DNA of 9,292 nucleotides from an uncultured Marvinbryantia sp. (lineage in GTDB: Bacteria > Bacillota > Clostridia > Lachnospirales > Lachnospiraceae). Position numbers and translations under genes: made by a program. The notes beneath the pieces are model-generated. The model was given only the letters and a program-made list of their open reading frames with translations. It did not search any database and was not told where the DNA came from. The stretch is from NCBI GenBank assembly GCA_947624335.1, contig CANQJX010000054.1, forward strand, positions 1 through 9,292, written 5' to 3'. Each line of letters opens with the position of its first letter. The first letter of the stretch is position 1. This document shows, piece by piece, positions 1 through 6,583 of this stretch.

Positions 1-1
1 C

Positions 2-268
2 GGCCTGGCCGATAGTTTTGGATTCGGCGTACAGAACAATTATTTTCTGGCGCTTCCCGCGGTCGCGTCTATGAATTCGGGGAAATCGCTGTCCTATCTG
101 AGCTTTTTAAAGAAGATTACAGAGATGCTTGGCCCCACGGCTTATTCGGTGGCGATCCTGCTGGGCTTTGAACGGGGGCTGACCGCGATGGGACTGCTCT
201 TTGCGGCGGCGATACTGTGTTATATTCTGACGGAAATCTTTGGACGCAAAAGGAGAAGCGCTGTATGA
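2..268 (+). CDS. C-terminal fragment of a multi-pass membrane transporter (probably MFS)
   Basis: The reading frame is open from the window edge (first full codon at base 2) to a TGA at 266-268, giving the last 88 residues of a longer protein. An amphipathic stretch containing SFGFGVQNNYFLALP is followed by a polar loop with SGKSLSYL. Two hydrophobic segments then follow, around PTAYSVAILLGF and GLTAMGLLFAAAILCYILTEIF, and the chain ends in a basic tail (GRKRRSAV). Two closely spaced helices and a short cytoplasmic basic tail fit helices 11-12 of a major facilitator transporter, but no complete diagnostic motif is present, so the family is inferred. The stop overlaps the next start (ATGA), so this gene and the ATP-grasp gene are probably translationally coupled. 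It could move the substrate or product of that enzyme. The substrate is unknown. Confidence 0.6.
   Translation, partial: GLADSFGFGVQNNYFLALPAVASMNSGKSLSYLSFLKKITEMLGPTAYSVAILLGFERGLTAMGLLFAAAILCYILTEIFGRKRRSAV
251..267 (+). promoter_or_regulatory. Ribosome binding site and ATGA overlap that set the ATP-grasp start
   Basis: AGGAG at 251-255 lies 9 bases before the ATG at 265. That ATG overlaps the upstream TGA in an ATGA arrangement, typical of translational coupling. An in-frame ATG at 217 has no comparable site and would add 16 residues unlike the family's N-terminus, whereas starting at 265 puts the family's beta-strand (MRVGIVYGG) at residue 1. Confidence 0.8.
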
Positions 269-1260
269 GAGTAGGGATTGTATACGGAGGGACCTCCAGC
301 GAGGCGAAGGCCTCCGAAAAAAACGCCCGTTCAATTGAGAACGCATTGCGGACGAAAGGATACGACGTCTGCATGATAGAATATAAGCCGGATATTATCG
401 CCGCAATACGCAGGGAACAGATTGATATTGTGTACCTGTGCGTGCAGGGCAAATATCACGGGGACGGTACTTTGCAGGCGATGCTGGATCACGAGCAGAT
501 TCCCTATACCGGAAGCGCCGCGCATGCCGCAATGCTGATCAACGATAAAATATTGTGTAAGTTCCTGTTTGATTATTATAAGATCCCGACGCCCGGATGG
601 AAGATCCTGCGCAAAGAACAGTATCTCCGGGGCGACATTGCCGATGACCGGATTCACTTTCCGTTTGTGGCGAAAGCGCCCACACAGGGCGGGAGTTTTG
701 GAATAGAACTGATACGCACGGCGGATGACCTGCCCAAAATCGCCCGCGTTTTTCAATACGACGATCCGATCCTTCTGGAAGAATTTATTGACGGCGGGTT
801 TTATACGGTGGGATTGTTTGAAAAGGACGGCGAGCTTCTCACGCTGAAATGCGTGGAGGGAGTGGAGACCGTTTCCGGCGTGCGGATGGAAAAGAAACAT
901 GACATCACGCTTTTTACCGGCGAATACGCCGTCGAAGCGCCGCGGCTTGCGCAGCCGCTTTTGCAGGAAATGGAGCGGCTGGCCGCACAGATTTTTGAAC
1001 TGACCGGAGCGCGGGATGTTGCAAGAGTGGATTTTATGGTTTCCCATAAAGACAACCGGATTTACGCGCTGGAGATCAACGCGGTTCCGGGCCTGAAAAG
1101 GGAAAGCCTGATGCCGGGAGAGGCCGCGTACTCCGGGATCCGCTATGAAGATATGGTGGAAGATATTTTGCTGTCCGCATATTCCCGTTCGCGGCAAACC
1201 AGACGCTGTGAACGCAAAGATCCGGATTTTGGCGCGACAATCGATAGGAGGGAAGAATAA
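265..1260 (+). CDS. D-alanine-D-alanine-ligase-like ATP-grasp enzyme
   Basis: A 331-residue protein, within the usual 300-370 range of D-Ala-D-Ala ligases. Such enzymes activate a carboxylate as acyl phosphate using ATP and join it to an amine in the cytoplasm. Visible landmarks are the N-terminal strand VGIVYGGTSSE (residues 3-13; E13 matches the family's first substrate-site Glu), HGDGTLQ (65-71), YTGS (81-84), the ATP-binding strand PFVAKAP with glycine loop QGGSFGI (133-147), ARVDF (253-257; R254 and D256) and the metal-binding EINAVPGL (270-277; E270 and N272). Differences from housekeeping Ddl are seen. The usual HG-x-x-GEDG segment is shortened, the KPxxEGSS loop reads KAPTQGGS, and the omega-loop tyrosine region reads MEKKHDITLFTGEY. 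A basic tail of about 25 residues ends the protein. Fold and ATP use look safe; the substrate is probably not simply D-Ala. It is coupled to the transporter upstream and overlaps the phosphatase downstream, so it is likely a pathway enzyme of this cluster. Peptide ligation or RiPP modification is possible but unproven. Confidence 0.85.
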   Translation: MRVGIVYGGTSSEAKASEKNARSIENALRTKGYDVCMIEYKPDIIAAIRREQIDIVYLCVQGKYHGDGTLQAMLDHEQIPYTGSAAHAAMLINDKILCKFLFDYYKIPTPGWKILRKEQYLRGDIADDRIHFPFVAKAPTQGGSFGIELIRTADDLPKIARVFQYDDPILLEEFIDGGFYTVGLFEKDGELLTLKCVEGVETVSGVRMEKKHDITLFTGEYAVEAPRLAQPLLQEMERLAAQIFELTGARDVARVDFMVSHKDNRIYALEINAVPGLKRESLMPGEAAYSGIRYEDMVEDILLSAYSRSRQTRRCERKDPDFGATIDRREE

Positions 1261-1262
1261 TG
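1246..1262 (+). promoter_or_regulatory. Strong ribosome binding site for the phosphatase, with one-base overlap
   Basis: AGGAGGG at 1246-1252 lies 7 bases before the ATG at 1260. That start shares its A with the TAA of the ATP-grasp gene (TAATG). This supports the start at 1260 rather than the in-frame ATG at 1272 and suggests coupled translation. Confidence 0.8.
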
Positions 1263-3386
1263 TTTAAAAACATGAAGATAGGGATTAAGATTCTGCTGGT
1301 GGTACTGGTCATGTCCCTCGGCACTTTGCTGGTTGTGTTTATCAGTTCTTATCTTTCGATGAACAGCTTAAGCGACGAGTTTCAGAAGACCAATATCACG
1401 CTGGGCCTTACCGCTTCCGACGACAGCCAGGAGGCTCTGCAGGCCCAGGCGGAGGAATATCTGGAAAGGATCGCGCAGAAACAGGCGCTGTATTCAAACG
1501 CGGAGCTGGAGGAGATCAGCCGGATGGTTACGTCTCTTGCCGGATATGTAGAATATTTATACGCGAACCAGGAGCGGTTTGAGGGAAGGGAACTGCCTTT
1601 GCCGGATGAAACGACGGACGGGGAGGCAAGCTCCAAATATATGCTGGCGCCGGGCGTGAAAAAGACGGCTGAGCTTTCCCGCGAGATCGAACTGCTGTCT
1701 GTCTGCGAGGCAGTCTTTGGACCGCAGCTTGCCGAAAACGATATGCTCGACAATATTTATGTGGGAACGGAAAGCGGGATTTCTTACCGCTATTCCAGAT
1801 CCAATCTGTACGATCCGGTCTATGATCCCAGGGTGCGCGGATGGTATCAGGCGGCGGTTGCGAACCCCGGAAAAACGGTCTGGATGGACACTTATCTTGA
1901 TTCTTACGGGAACACCTGTATTACTTCCGCGCGGGCGTTTGCGGACGCGCAGGGAAATGTGGCCGGCGTTGTGGCGTCGGATATCAAGCTGCAGGATATG
2001 CTGAATGAGATTACAACCGCGAAGATTGGCCGAAGCGGCTATGCGTTTGTGCTGGATAAGGCGAGGACGCTGGTTGCCCACCCCAATTACTTTACCGACG
2101 GTTTTTCAACGGATATTAAGGACCATGTACAGGAGCAGGACGATTCGCAGGAAAGCCTGTGGAACACCGGCGGGAAGGACAGCGGAATGATGAGCCTTAT
2201 ACTGGACGGCGTCGACAGCTATGTCGCCTGGTCCGCCCTTCCGGAGACGGGATGGCGCCTGTGCATCAGCGTGCGCAAAGACGAGGTCATACAGCCCGCC
2301 CTGGATACCAAGGCGACCATTGACGAGATGACGGATCAGGCGCAGATACTGACGCAAAACATTCTTTCCGGCATTATGAAGCGCTTTATCATTTTCTTTG
2401 CAATAGTGGGCATCATTGTAATTATGATATCCTTTGCGGTGGCGGGCAGCATCACGCGCCCGATTCAGAAGCTTTCCCGCAACGTAGAACGGATCGGAAA
2501 AGGAGAACTGGATCAGAAAGTGGCGGTGGAATCCACGGACGAAATCGGCAATCTCGCCTCGGCTTTTAACAATATGCTGGACGACCTGAACGATTATATC
2601 CGAAAAGTTACCGAAGTTACGGCGGAGAAGGAACGTATCGGCGCGGAACTGGATGTTGCGACCCACATTCAGGCTTCCATGCTGCCGTGCATCTTCCCGG
2701 CGTTCCCGGAACGGAAAGAAATTGACATTTACGCGACCATGAACCCGGCGAAGGAAGTAGGCGGAGACTTTTACGACTTCTTTATGGTAGACGAGCGGCA
2801 CCTGGCGATCGTTATGGCGGACGTTTCGGGCAAGGGCGTGCCGGCCGCGCTGTTTATGGTAATCGGCAAAACGCTGATCAAGGATCACACACAGCCGGGC
2901 GTGGGACTGGGCGAGGTTTTCTCCGAGGTAAACGATCTGCTGTGCGATTCCAACAGCGAAGGGCTGTTTATCACGGCGTTTGAGGGCGTGCTCGATCTGG
3001 AGACGGGCGAGTTTACGTTTGTGAATGCGGGGCATGAGATGCCGTTTATCCAGAAGGCGGGCGGCGCTTACGAACCGTACAAGATCCGCGCGGGCTTTGT
3101 GCTTGCGGGCATGGAAGGTATGCGCTACAAGGCGGGAAGCATGCAGCTTGCTCCGGGCGACCGTATCTTCCAGTACACGGACGGCGTAACCGAGGCGACC
3201 AACGCAAAGAACGAGCTGTACGGCATGGAACGGCTGACGGCGGTACTCAACCGCAACGCGGCGTGCGCGCCGGGCGCGCTGCTTCCGGCAGTGAAAGCGG
3301 ATATCGACGCCTTTGTGGGAGAAGCGCCGCAGTTTGACGATATTACTATGCTGTGCATGGAATTCAAAGAATATATGAAACCATAA
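1260..3386 (+). CDS. Membrane-bound dCache-HAMP-PP2C (SpoIIE/RsbU-type) sensor phosphatase
   Basis: A 708-residue transmembrane serine/threonine phosphatase. In the RsbU/SpoIIE family such enzymes remove phosphate from a STAS-domain anti-sigma antagonist. Order: membrane helix (about 9-31); extracellular sensor (about 32-370) of dCache type; second helix (about 375-397); HAMP (about 398-450, SITRPIQKL to NNMLDDL); short linker helix; PP2C/SpoIIE domain (about 468-705). The sensor contains YDPRVRGWY (188-196), Y212, and GVVASDIKL with D241. The phosphatase has EVGGDFYD (499-506, metal-binding Asp), DVSGKG (521-526), NAGHEMPF, YTDGVTEA (D641) and FDDITML (D693/D694), so all metal-site motifs look intact. 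The architecture says that an extracellular ligand controls cytoplasmic dephosphorylation. The next gene encodes its expected kinase partner, but the STAS substrate is not in the window. Its place between the ATP-grasp gene and the exporter suggests control of this cluster, although the target could be elsewhere. Confidence 0.92.
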   Translation: MFKNMKIGIKILLVVLVMSLGTLLVVFISSYLSMNSLSDEFQKTNITLGLTASDDSQEALQAQAEEYLERIAQKQALYSNAELEEISRMVTSLAGYVEYLYANQERFEGRELPLPDETTDGEASSKYMLAPGVKKTAELSREIELLSVCEAVFGPQLAENDMLDNIYVGTESGISYRYSRSNLYDPVYDPRVRGWYQAAVANPGKTVWMDTYLDSYGNTCITSARAFADAQGNVAGVVASDIKLQDMLNEITTAKIGRSGYAFVLDKARTLVAHPNYFTDGFSTDIKDHVQEQDDSQESLWNTGGKDSGMMSLILDGVDSYVAWSALPETGWRLCISVRKDEVIQPALDTKATIDEMTDQAQILTQNILSGIMKRFIIFFAIVGIIVIMISFAVAGSITRPIQKLSRNVERIGKGELDQKVAVESTDEIGNLASAFNNMLDDLNDYIRKVTEVTAEKERIGAELDVATHIQASMLPCIFPAFPERKEIDIYATMNPAKEVGGDFYDFFMVDERHLAIVMADVSGKGVPAALFMVIGKTLIKDHTQPGVGLGEVFSEVNDLLCDSNSEGLFITAFEGVLDLETGEFTFVNAGHEMPFIQKAGGAYEPYKIRAGFVLAGMEGMRYKAGSMQLAPGDRIFQYTDGVTEATNAKNELYGMERLTAVLNRNAACAPGALLPAVKADIDAFVGEAPQFDDITMLCMEFKEYMKP

Positions 3387-3413
3387 TCATCGCGTTTAAC
3401 CGTATTTCGCGAA

Positions 3414-3431
3414 AGGAGGCAGAAGAGGATG
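3414..3431 (+). promoter_or_regulatory. AGGAGG ribosome site for the RsbW-like gene
   Basis: A full AGGAGG at 3414-3419 is 9 bases before the ATG at 3429, in a 42-base gap after the phosphatase stop. No terminator-like hairpin is seen in the gap, so read-through from the phosphatase is likely. Confidence 0.75.
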
Positions 3432-3836
3432 AAAGAATTAACCGTTGACGCAACGCTGGAAAATATTCCTGCGGTTACCGATTTTGTAAACGAGCAGTTG
3501 GACGAACACGGCTGCTCCATGAAAGCGCAGATGCAGATTGATGTTGCGATTGACGAACTGTTCAGCAATATCGCGCGCTATGCTTATAACCCCGCCGTGG
3601 GGGCGGCGACGGTGCGCGTGGAACTGAAGGAAGATCCGCTTTGCGTAGTGATCACTTTTATCGACCATGGCATGCCTTACGACCCCTTAAAAAGAGAAGA
3701 CCCGGACGTCACGCTTTCCGCGGAGGAACGCGGGATCGGAGGACTGGGGATCTATATGGTAAAAAAGAGTATGGACGGCGTTGCCTACGAGTATAAGGAT
3801 GGTCAGAACATCCTGAAAATAACCAAAAACCTGTAG
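3429..3836 (+). CDS. RsbW-like GHKL ATPase (anti-sigma factor / STAS kinase family)
   Basis: A 135-residue single-domain protein, the usual size for RsbW/SpoIIAB-type HATPase_c_2 proteins. These bind a sigma factor or another target and phosphorylate a STAS antagonist. ATP-site motifs are visible: N-box AIDELFSNIARYAY (40-53, with E43 and N47), G1 box DHGMPYDP (79-86), and G2 box RGIGGLGIYMVKKSMD (101-116). The protein therefore looks catalytically competent. It follows the RsbU-type phosphatase in the same operon, so the two probably act on the same phosphorylated partner with opposite effects. No sigma factor and no STAS protein occur in the window, so the target is unknown and a non-sigma target is possible. 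The cytoplasmic location is inferred from the lack of membrane segments. Confidence 0.9.
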   Translation: MKELTVDATLENIPAVTDFVNEQLDEHGCSMKAQMQIDVAIDELFSNIARYAYNPAVGAATVRVELKEDPLCVVITFIDHGMPYDPLKREDPDVTLSAEERGIGGLGIYMVKKSMDGVAYEYKDGQNILKITKNL

Positions 3837-3893
3837 GATATGTTTCCGAAGGGAAGCGGACGCGGCCAAAACGGGGACGTTAACCGGAAAAGC

Positions 3894-3909
3894 AGGAGGA
3901 AAACACATG
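3894..3909 (+). promoter_or_regulatory. AGGAGGA ribosome site for the mini-adaptor gene
   Basis: AGGAGGA at 3894-3900 lies 6 bases before the ATG at 3907. It sits in a 70-base gap after the RsbW-like gene that otherwise shows no clear promoter or terminator. It supports 3907 over the ATG at 3840, which opens a different, non-homologous frame. Confidence 0.75.
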
Positions 3910-4380
3910 GCAAAAACAATTTTCAGGGAAAAGAGCATACAGAAAGTGTCCTCGCCCGAACAACTGAACGATTATATACGGGTAACTACTCCGGGCGTCT
4001 GGATTACGCTTGCGGCGGTCATTGTGCTGCTTGCCGGATTTATTGTCTGCGGCGTTACCGGTTCTTTGGAAACCAGAGTGAATGTGGCGGCTGTTTCCGA
4101 TTCCGGGACAATTACCTGTTATGTCAGGGAAGCGGATATTACCGACATTGCCGTTGGGGACGCCGTGCGCGTCGGCGGCGAAGAATATACGGTGGCCGCG
4201 ATCTCCCGGCAGCCCGAAGCGGTGGACGATACGTTTTCCGCCTATATGCTGCACGTCAGCGGCCTGAGCGCGGGCGAATGGGTTTACGCGGTTACGCTGG
4301 ACGGGTCGCTTCCGGACGGCGTCTATGAAGCGTCGGTGATCACGGACAGTGTCTCTGCGGTTTCCTTCCTGTTTAATTGA
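3907..4380 (+). CDS. Short HlyD-like membrane adaptor of an NHLM-type exporter
   Basis: A 157-residue protein. The N-terminus (FREKSIQKVSSPEQLNDYIRVTTPG, residues 6-30, then one membrane helix at about 31-51) resembles the start of NHLM bacteriocin-system secretion proteins (HlyD-like, TIGR03794). After the helix comes a small beta-rich domain with GTITCYVREADI (67-78) and GDAVRVGGEEYTVAAIS (84-100), like the barrel segment of membrane fusion proteins. The long coiled coil and lipoyl halves of full-length HlyD proteins (around 400 residues or more) are missing. The ORF has its own good start and a natural stop, and the next gene follows 9 bases later, so this is a compact form rather than a broken gene. 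In a cell without an outer membrane a short external adaptor is plausible. It is expected to sit with the two ABC proteins that follow. The assignment rests on the N-terminal pattern and context. Confidence 0.75.
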   Translation: MAKTIFREKSIQKVSSPEQLNDYIRVTTPGVWITLAAVIVLLAGFIVCGVTGSLETRVNVAAVSDSGTITCYVREADITDIAVGDAVRVGGEEYTVAAISRQPEAVDDTFSAYMLHVSGLSAGEWVYAVTLDGSLPDGVYEASVITDSVSAVSFLFN

Positions 4381-4389
4381 GGTGCGGCT

Positions 4390-6573
4390 ATGATGAAAAA
4401 GAGGCAAATCGAACCAGTTACAAAAGGCGTGGCGAAGGTTCCTGTCGTGATGCAGATGGAGGCGCTGGAATGCGGCGCGGCCTCCCTGACCATGATCCTT
4501 GCCTACTACGGAAAGTGGATTCCGCTGGAGCAGGTTCGTTCGGACTGCGGCGTATCCCGCGACGGTTCCAACGCAAAAAACGTCCTAAAAGCGGCGCGCA
4601 GCTACGGGCTGACGGCGAAGGGATACCGTTACGAGCCGGAGCGCCTCAAAGAAAATGGGAAATTTCCCTGCATCATCCACTGGAATTTCAACCATTTTGT
4701 CGTCCTGTGCGGATTTCGGGGAGACAAAGCGGTGCTTAACGATCCCGCGAAGGGAAACTACACCGTTTCCATGGAGACGTTTGACGACAGCTTTACGGGA
4801 ATCTGCCTGATGTTTGAACCGGGCGAAAGCTTTGTGCCGGGCGGAAAACCCAAAAGCGTATTATCGTTTGCGAAAAAGCGCTTAACAGGAGCGCGCACGG
4901 CAATTTTGTTTGTCGCGCTTACCACTGTGATCACGGCGTTGATCACCATGATTTACCCCGTATTTTCGCGCATTTTAATGGACCGTTTGCTTACCCGCAA
5001 AAATCTGGAATGGTTTTACCCGTTCCTTGGCGCTTTGGCGCTGCTTTCCGCGCTGCAGGTTCTCACAGAATTTGTCAAGGCGAAGTTCAGCCGCCGGATT
5101 GAAGGGAAACTTGCCGTTGTCGGCAATACGACCTTCATGTGGAAAGTGCTGCGGATGCCGATGGAATTTTTCTCGCAGCGCATGGCGGGAGACATCCAGC
5201 AGCGGCAGGAAGCGAGCGCCTTGATCGCGAATATCCTTGTCAACACGTTTGCTCCGCTGGTGCTGAACGCGGCGATGATGATTTTTTATCTTGTCGTTAT
5301 GGTACGGTACAGCAGGACGCTTGCTTTTGTGGGCGTCGGAGCGATTTTGGTGAATCTGGCGCTGTCGCGCGTTATTTCTTCCAAGCGCGTCAACATTACC
5401 CGCGTACAGATGCGCGACGCGGGAAAGCTGGCCAGTTCCACGGTAGCCGGGATCGAAATGATCGAGACCATTAAAGCGAGCGGCGCCGAGACGGGCTACT
5501 ACGAAAAGTGGGCGGGATATCAGGCGAGCGTCAATACGCAGCAGGTACGGTACGAAAAACTCAACGAATATCTCGGAATGGTTCCCACCCTGATCACACA
5601 GCTTACCAATACGGCAGTGCTGATTTTAGGCGTTTTGTTTGCAATACGGGGGAATTTCACCGTCGGCATGATCATGGCGTTTCAGGGATTTCTTACATCC
5701 TTTACGCAGCCGGCGATGACCCTGATTGAAGCCGGACAGCTTCTGCAGGAAATGCGCGCGCAGATGGAGCGCGTGGAAGACGTTATGGAGTATCCCACCG
5801 ACGTCAATTACCAAGGGGAAGATTCGGCGGATGAGGATACGGAATACGATAAGCTTTCCGGCAGCCTGGAGATGAAGAATGTAACGTTCGGCTATTCCCG
5901 CCTTGCCGAGCCGCTGATCGAAAATTTCAATCTGACGCTAAAGCCCGGCAGCCGCGTAGCGTTTGTCGGCGGTTCCGGCTGCGGAAAGTCCACGCTTTCC
6001 AAACTGATTTCCGGCCTTTACCAGCCGTGGAGCGGCGAAATCCTGTTTGACGGGAAACCGATGAAGGAGATTGACCGCAGCGTGTTTACGGGTTCTCTCG
6101 CCGTTGTCGATCAGGACATTATTCTTTTTGAGGATACCATCCGCAACAATATTAAGATGTGGGACACTTCCATTGAGGACTTTGAGATGATTCTTGCCGC
6201 GAAGGACGCCCAGCTTCACGAGGACATTATGAAACGCGACGGCGGATACAACTATGTGATCACGGAGGGCGGCAAGGACTTTTCCGGCGGCCAGCGACAG
6301 CGCATGGAAATCGCCCGCGTTCTGGCCCAGGATCCGACCATCATCATTCTGGATGAGGCGACCAGCGCGCTTGACGCGAAAACGGAGTATGACGTTGTCC
6401 GTTCGATCAGGGACAGAGGCATTACCTGCATCGTTGTGGCGCACAGGCTCTCGACGATCCGCGACTGCGACGAGATCATCGTTATGGATCACGGCAAGGT
6501 TGTGGAACGCGGCACCCACGAAGAACTGTATGCAAAAAACGGCTACTACACGCAGCTTGTTTCAAACGAATAG
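4390..6573 (+). CDS. NHLM-type C39-peptidase ABC exporter (leader-cleaving, ABC1)
   Basis: A 727-residue fusion of peptidase, membrane domain and ATPase, matching the NHLM bacteriocin-system peptidase/ATP-binding transporter (TIGR03796). The N-terminal C39 protease (about 12-140) cuts leaders after double glycine. Its catalytic residues are visible: oxyanion Q22, C28 in LECGAASLTM, H102 in WNFNHFVVL, and D118 in LNDPAKG. The transmembrane domain spans about 160-450. The ATPase has Walker A GGSGCGKST (527-535), Q-loop Q575, signature FSGGQ (631-635), Walker B ILDEATSALD (D655, E656) and switch H685, all intact. Two start codons are adjacent (4390 and 4393). GAGGTG at 4379-4384, overlapping the previous stop, sits 5 or 8 bases away, so 4393 is equally likely. 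The substrates are presumably the GG-leader peptides at the right end of the window. The partner is the second ABC protein 10 bases downstream. Confidence 0.95.
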   Translation: MMKKRQIEPVTKGVAKVPVVMQMEALECGAASLTMILAYYGKWIPLEQVRSDCGVSRDGSNAKNVLKAARSYGLTAKGYRYEPERLKENGKFPCIIHWNFNHFVVLCGFRGDKAVLNDPAKGNYTVSMETFDDSFTGICLMFEPGESFVPGGKPKSVLSFAKKRLTGARTAILFVALTTVITALITMIYPVFSRILMDRLLTRKNLEWFYPFLGALALLSALQVLTEFVKAKFSRRIEGKLAVVGNTTFMWKVLRMPMEFFSQRMAGDIQQRQEASALIANILVNTFAPLVLNAAMMIFYLVVMVRYSRTLAFVGVGAILVNLALSRVISSKRVNITRVQMRDAGKLASSTVAGIEMIETIKASGAETGYYEKWAGYQASVNTQQVRYEKLNEYLGMVPTLITQLTNTAVLILGVLFAIRGNFTVGMIMAFQGFLTSFTQPAMTLIEAGQLLQEMRAQMERVEDVMEYPTDVNYQGEDSADEDTEYDKLSGSLEMKNVTFGYSRLAEPLIENFNLTLKPGSRVAFVGGSGCGKSTLSKLISGLYQPWSGEILFDGKPMKEIDRSVFTGSLAVVDQDIILFEDTIRNNIKMWDTSIEDFEMILAAKDAQLHEDIMKRDGGYNYVITEGGKDFSGGQRQRMEIARVLAQDPTIIILDEATSALDAKTEYDVVRSIRDRGITCIVVAHRLSTIRDCDEIIVMDHGKVVERGTHEELYAKNGYYTQLVSNE

Positions 6574-6583
6574 GGGGTAACTC

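Noticed and set aside
217..264. In-frame upstream ATG that would lengthen the ATP-grasp protein by 16 residues
   Set aside because: It lies deep in the previous gene, lacks a ribosome site, and adds residues before the family's natural first strand. The ATG at 265 has AGGAG at the right distance.
331..1197. Long antisense open frame across the ATP-grasp gene (and similar ones at 2106-3035, 6482-7276 and 8114-8818)
   Set aside because: These lie opposite clear conserved genes, their translations show no domain, and they have no supported starts. They look like by-products of codon use on the coding strand.
3390..3412. Inverted repeat TCGCG / CGCGA with a 13-base loop between the phosphatase and the RsbW-like gene
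   Set aside because: A 5-base stem with no following T-run is too weak for a terminator. It could occur by chance in this GC-rich context.
3843..3890. TTTCCG / CGGAAA inverted repeat before the mini-adaptor
   Set aside because: Six-base arms about 35 bases apart with no T-run or consensus are not enough to call a terminator or operator.
3840..4328. A 162-codon open frame overlapping the mini-adaptor in another frame
   Set aside because: Its product is a low-complexity, Arg/Gly-rich translation with no recognisable domain. The overlapping adaptor frame has a strong ribosome site and family-like sequence.
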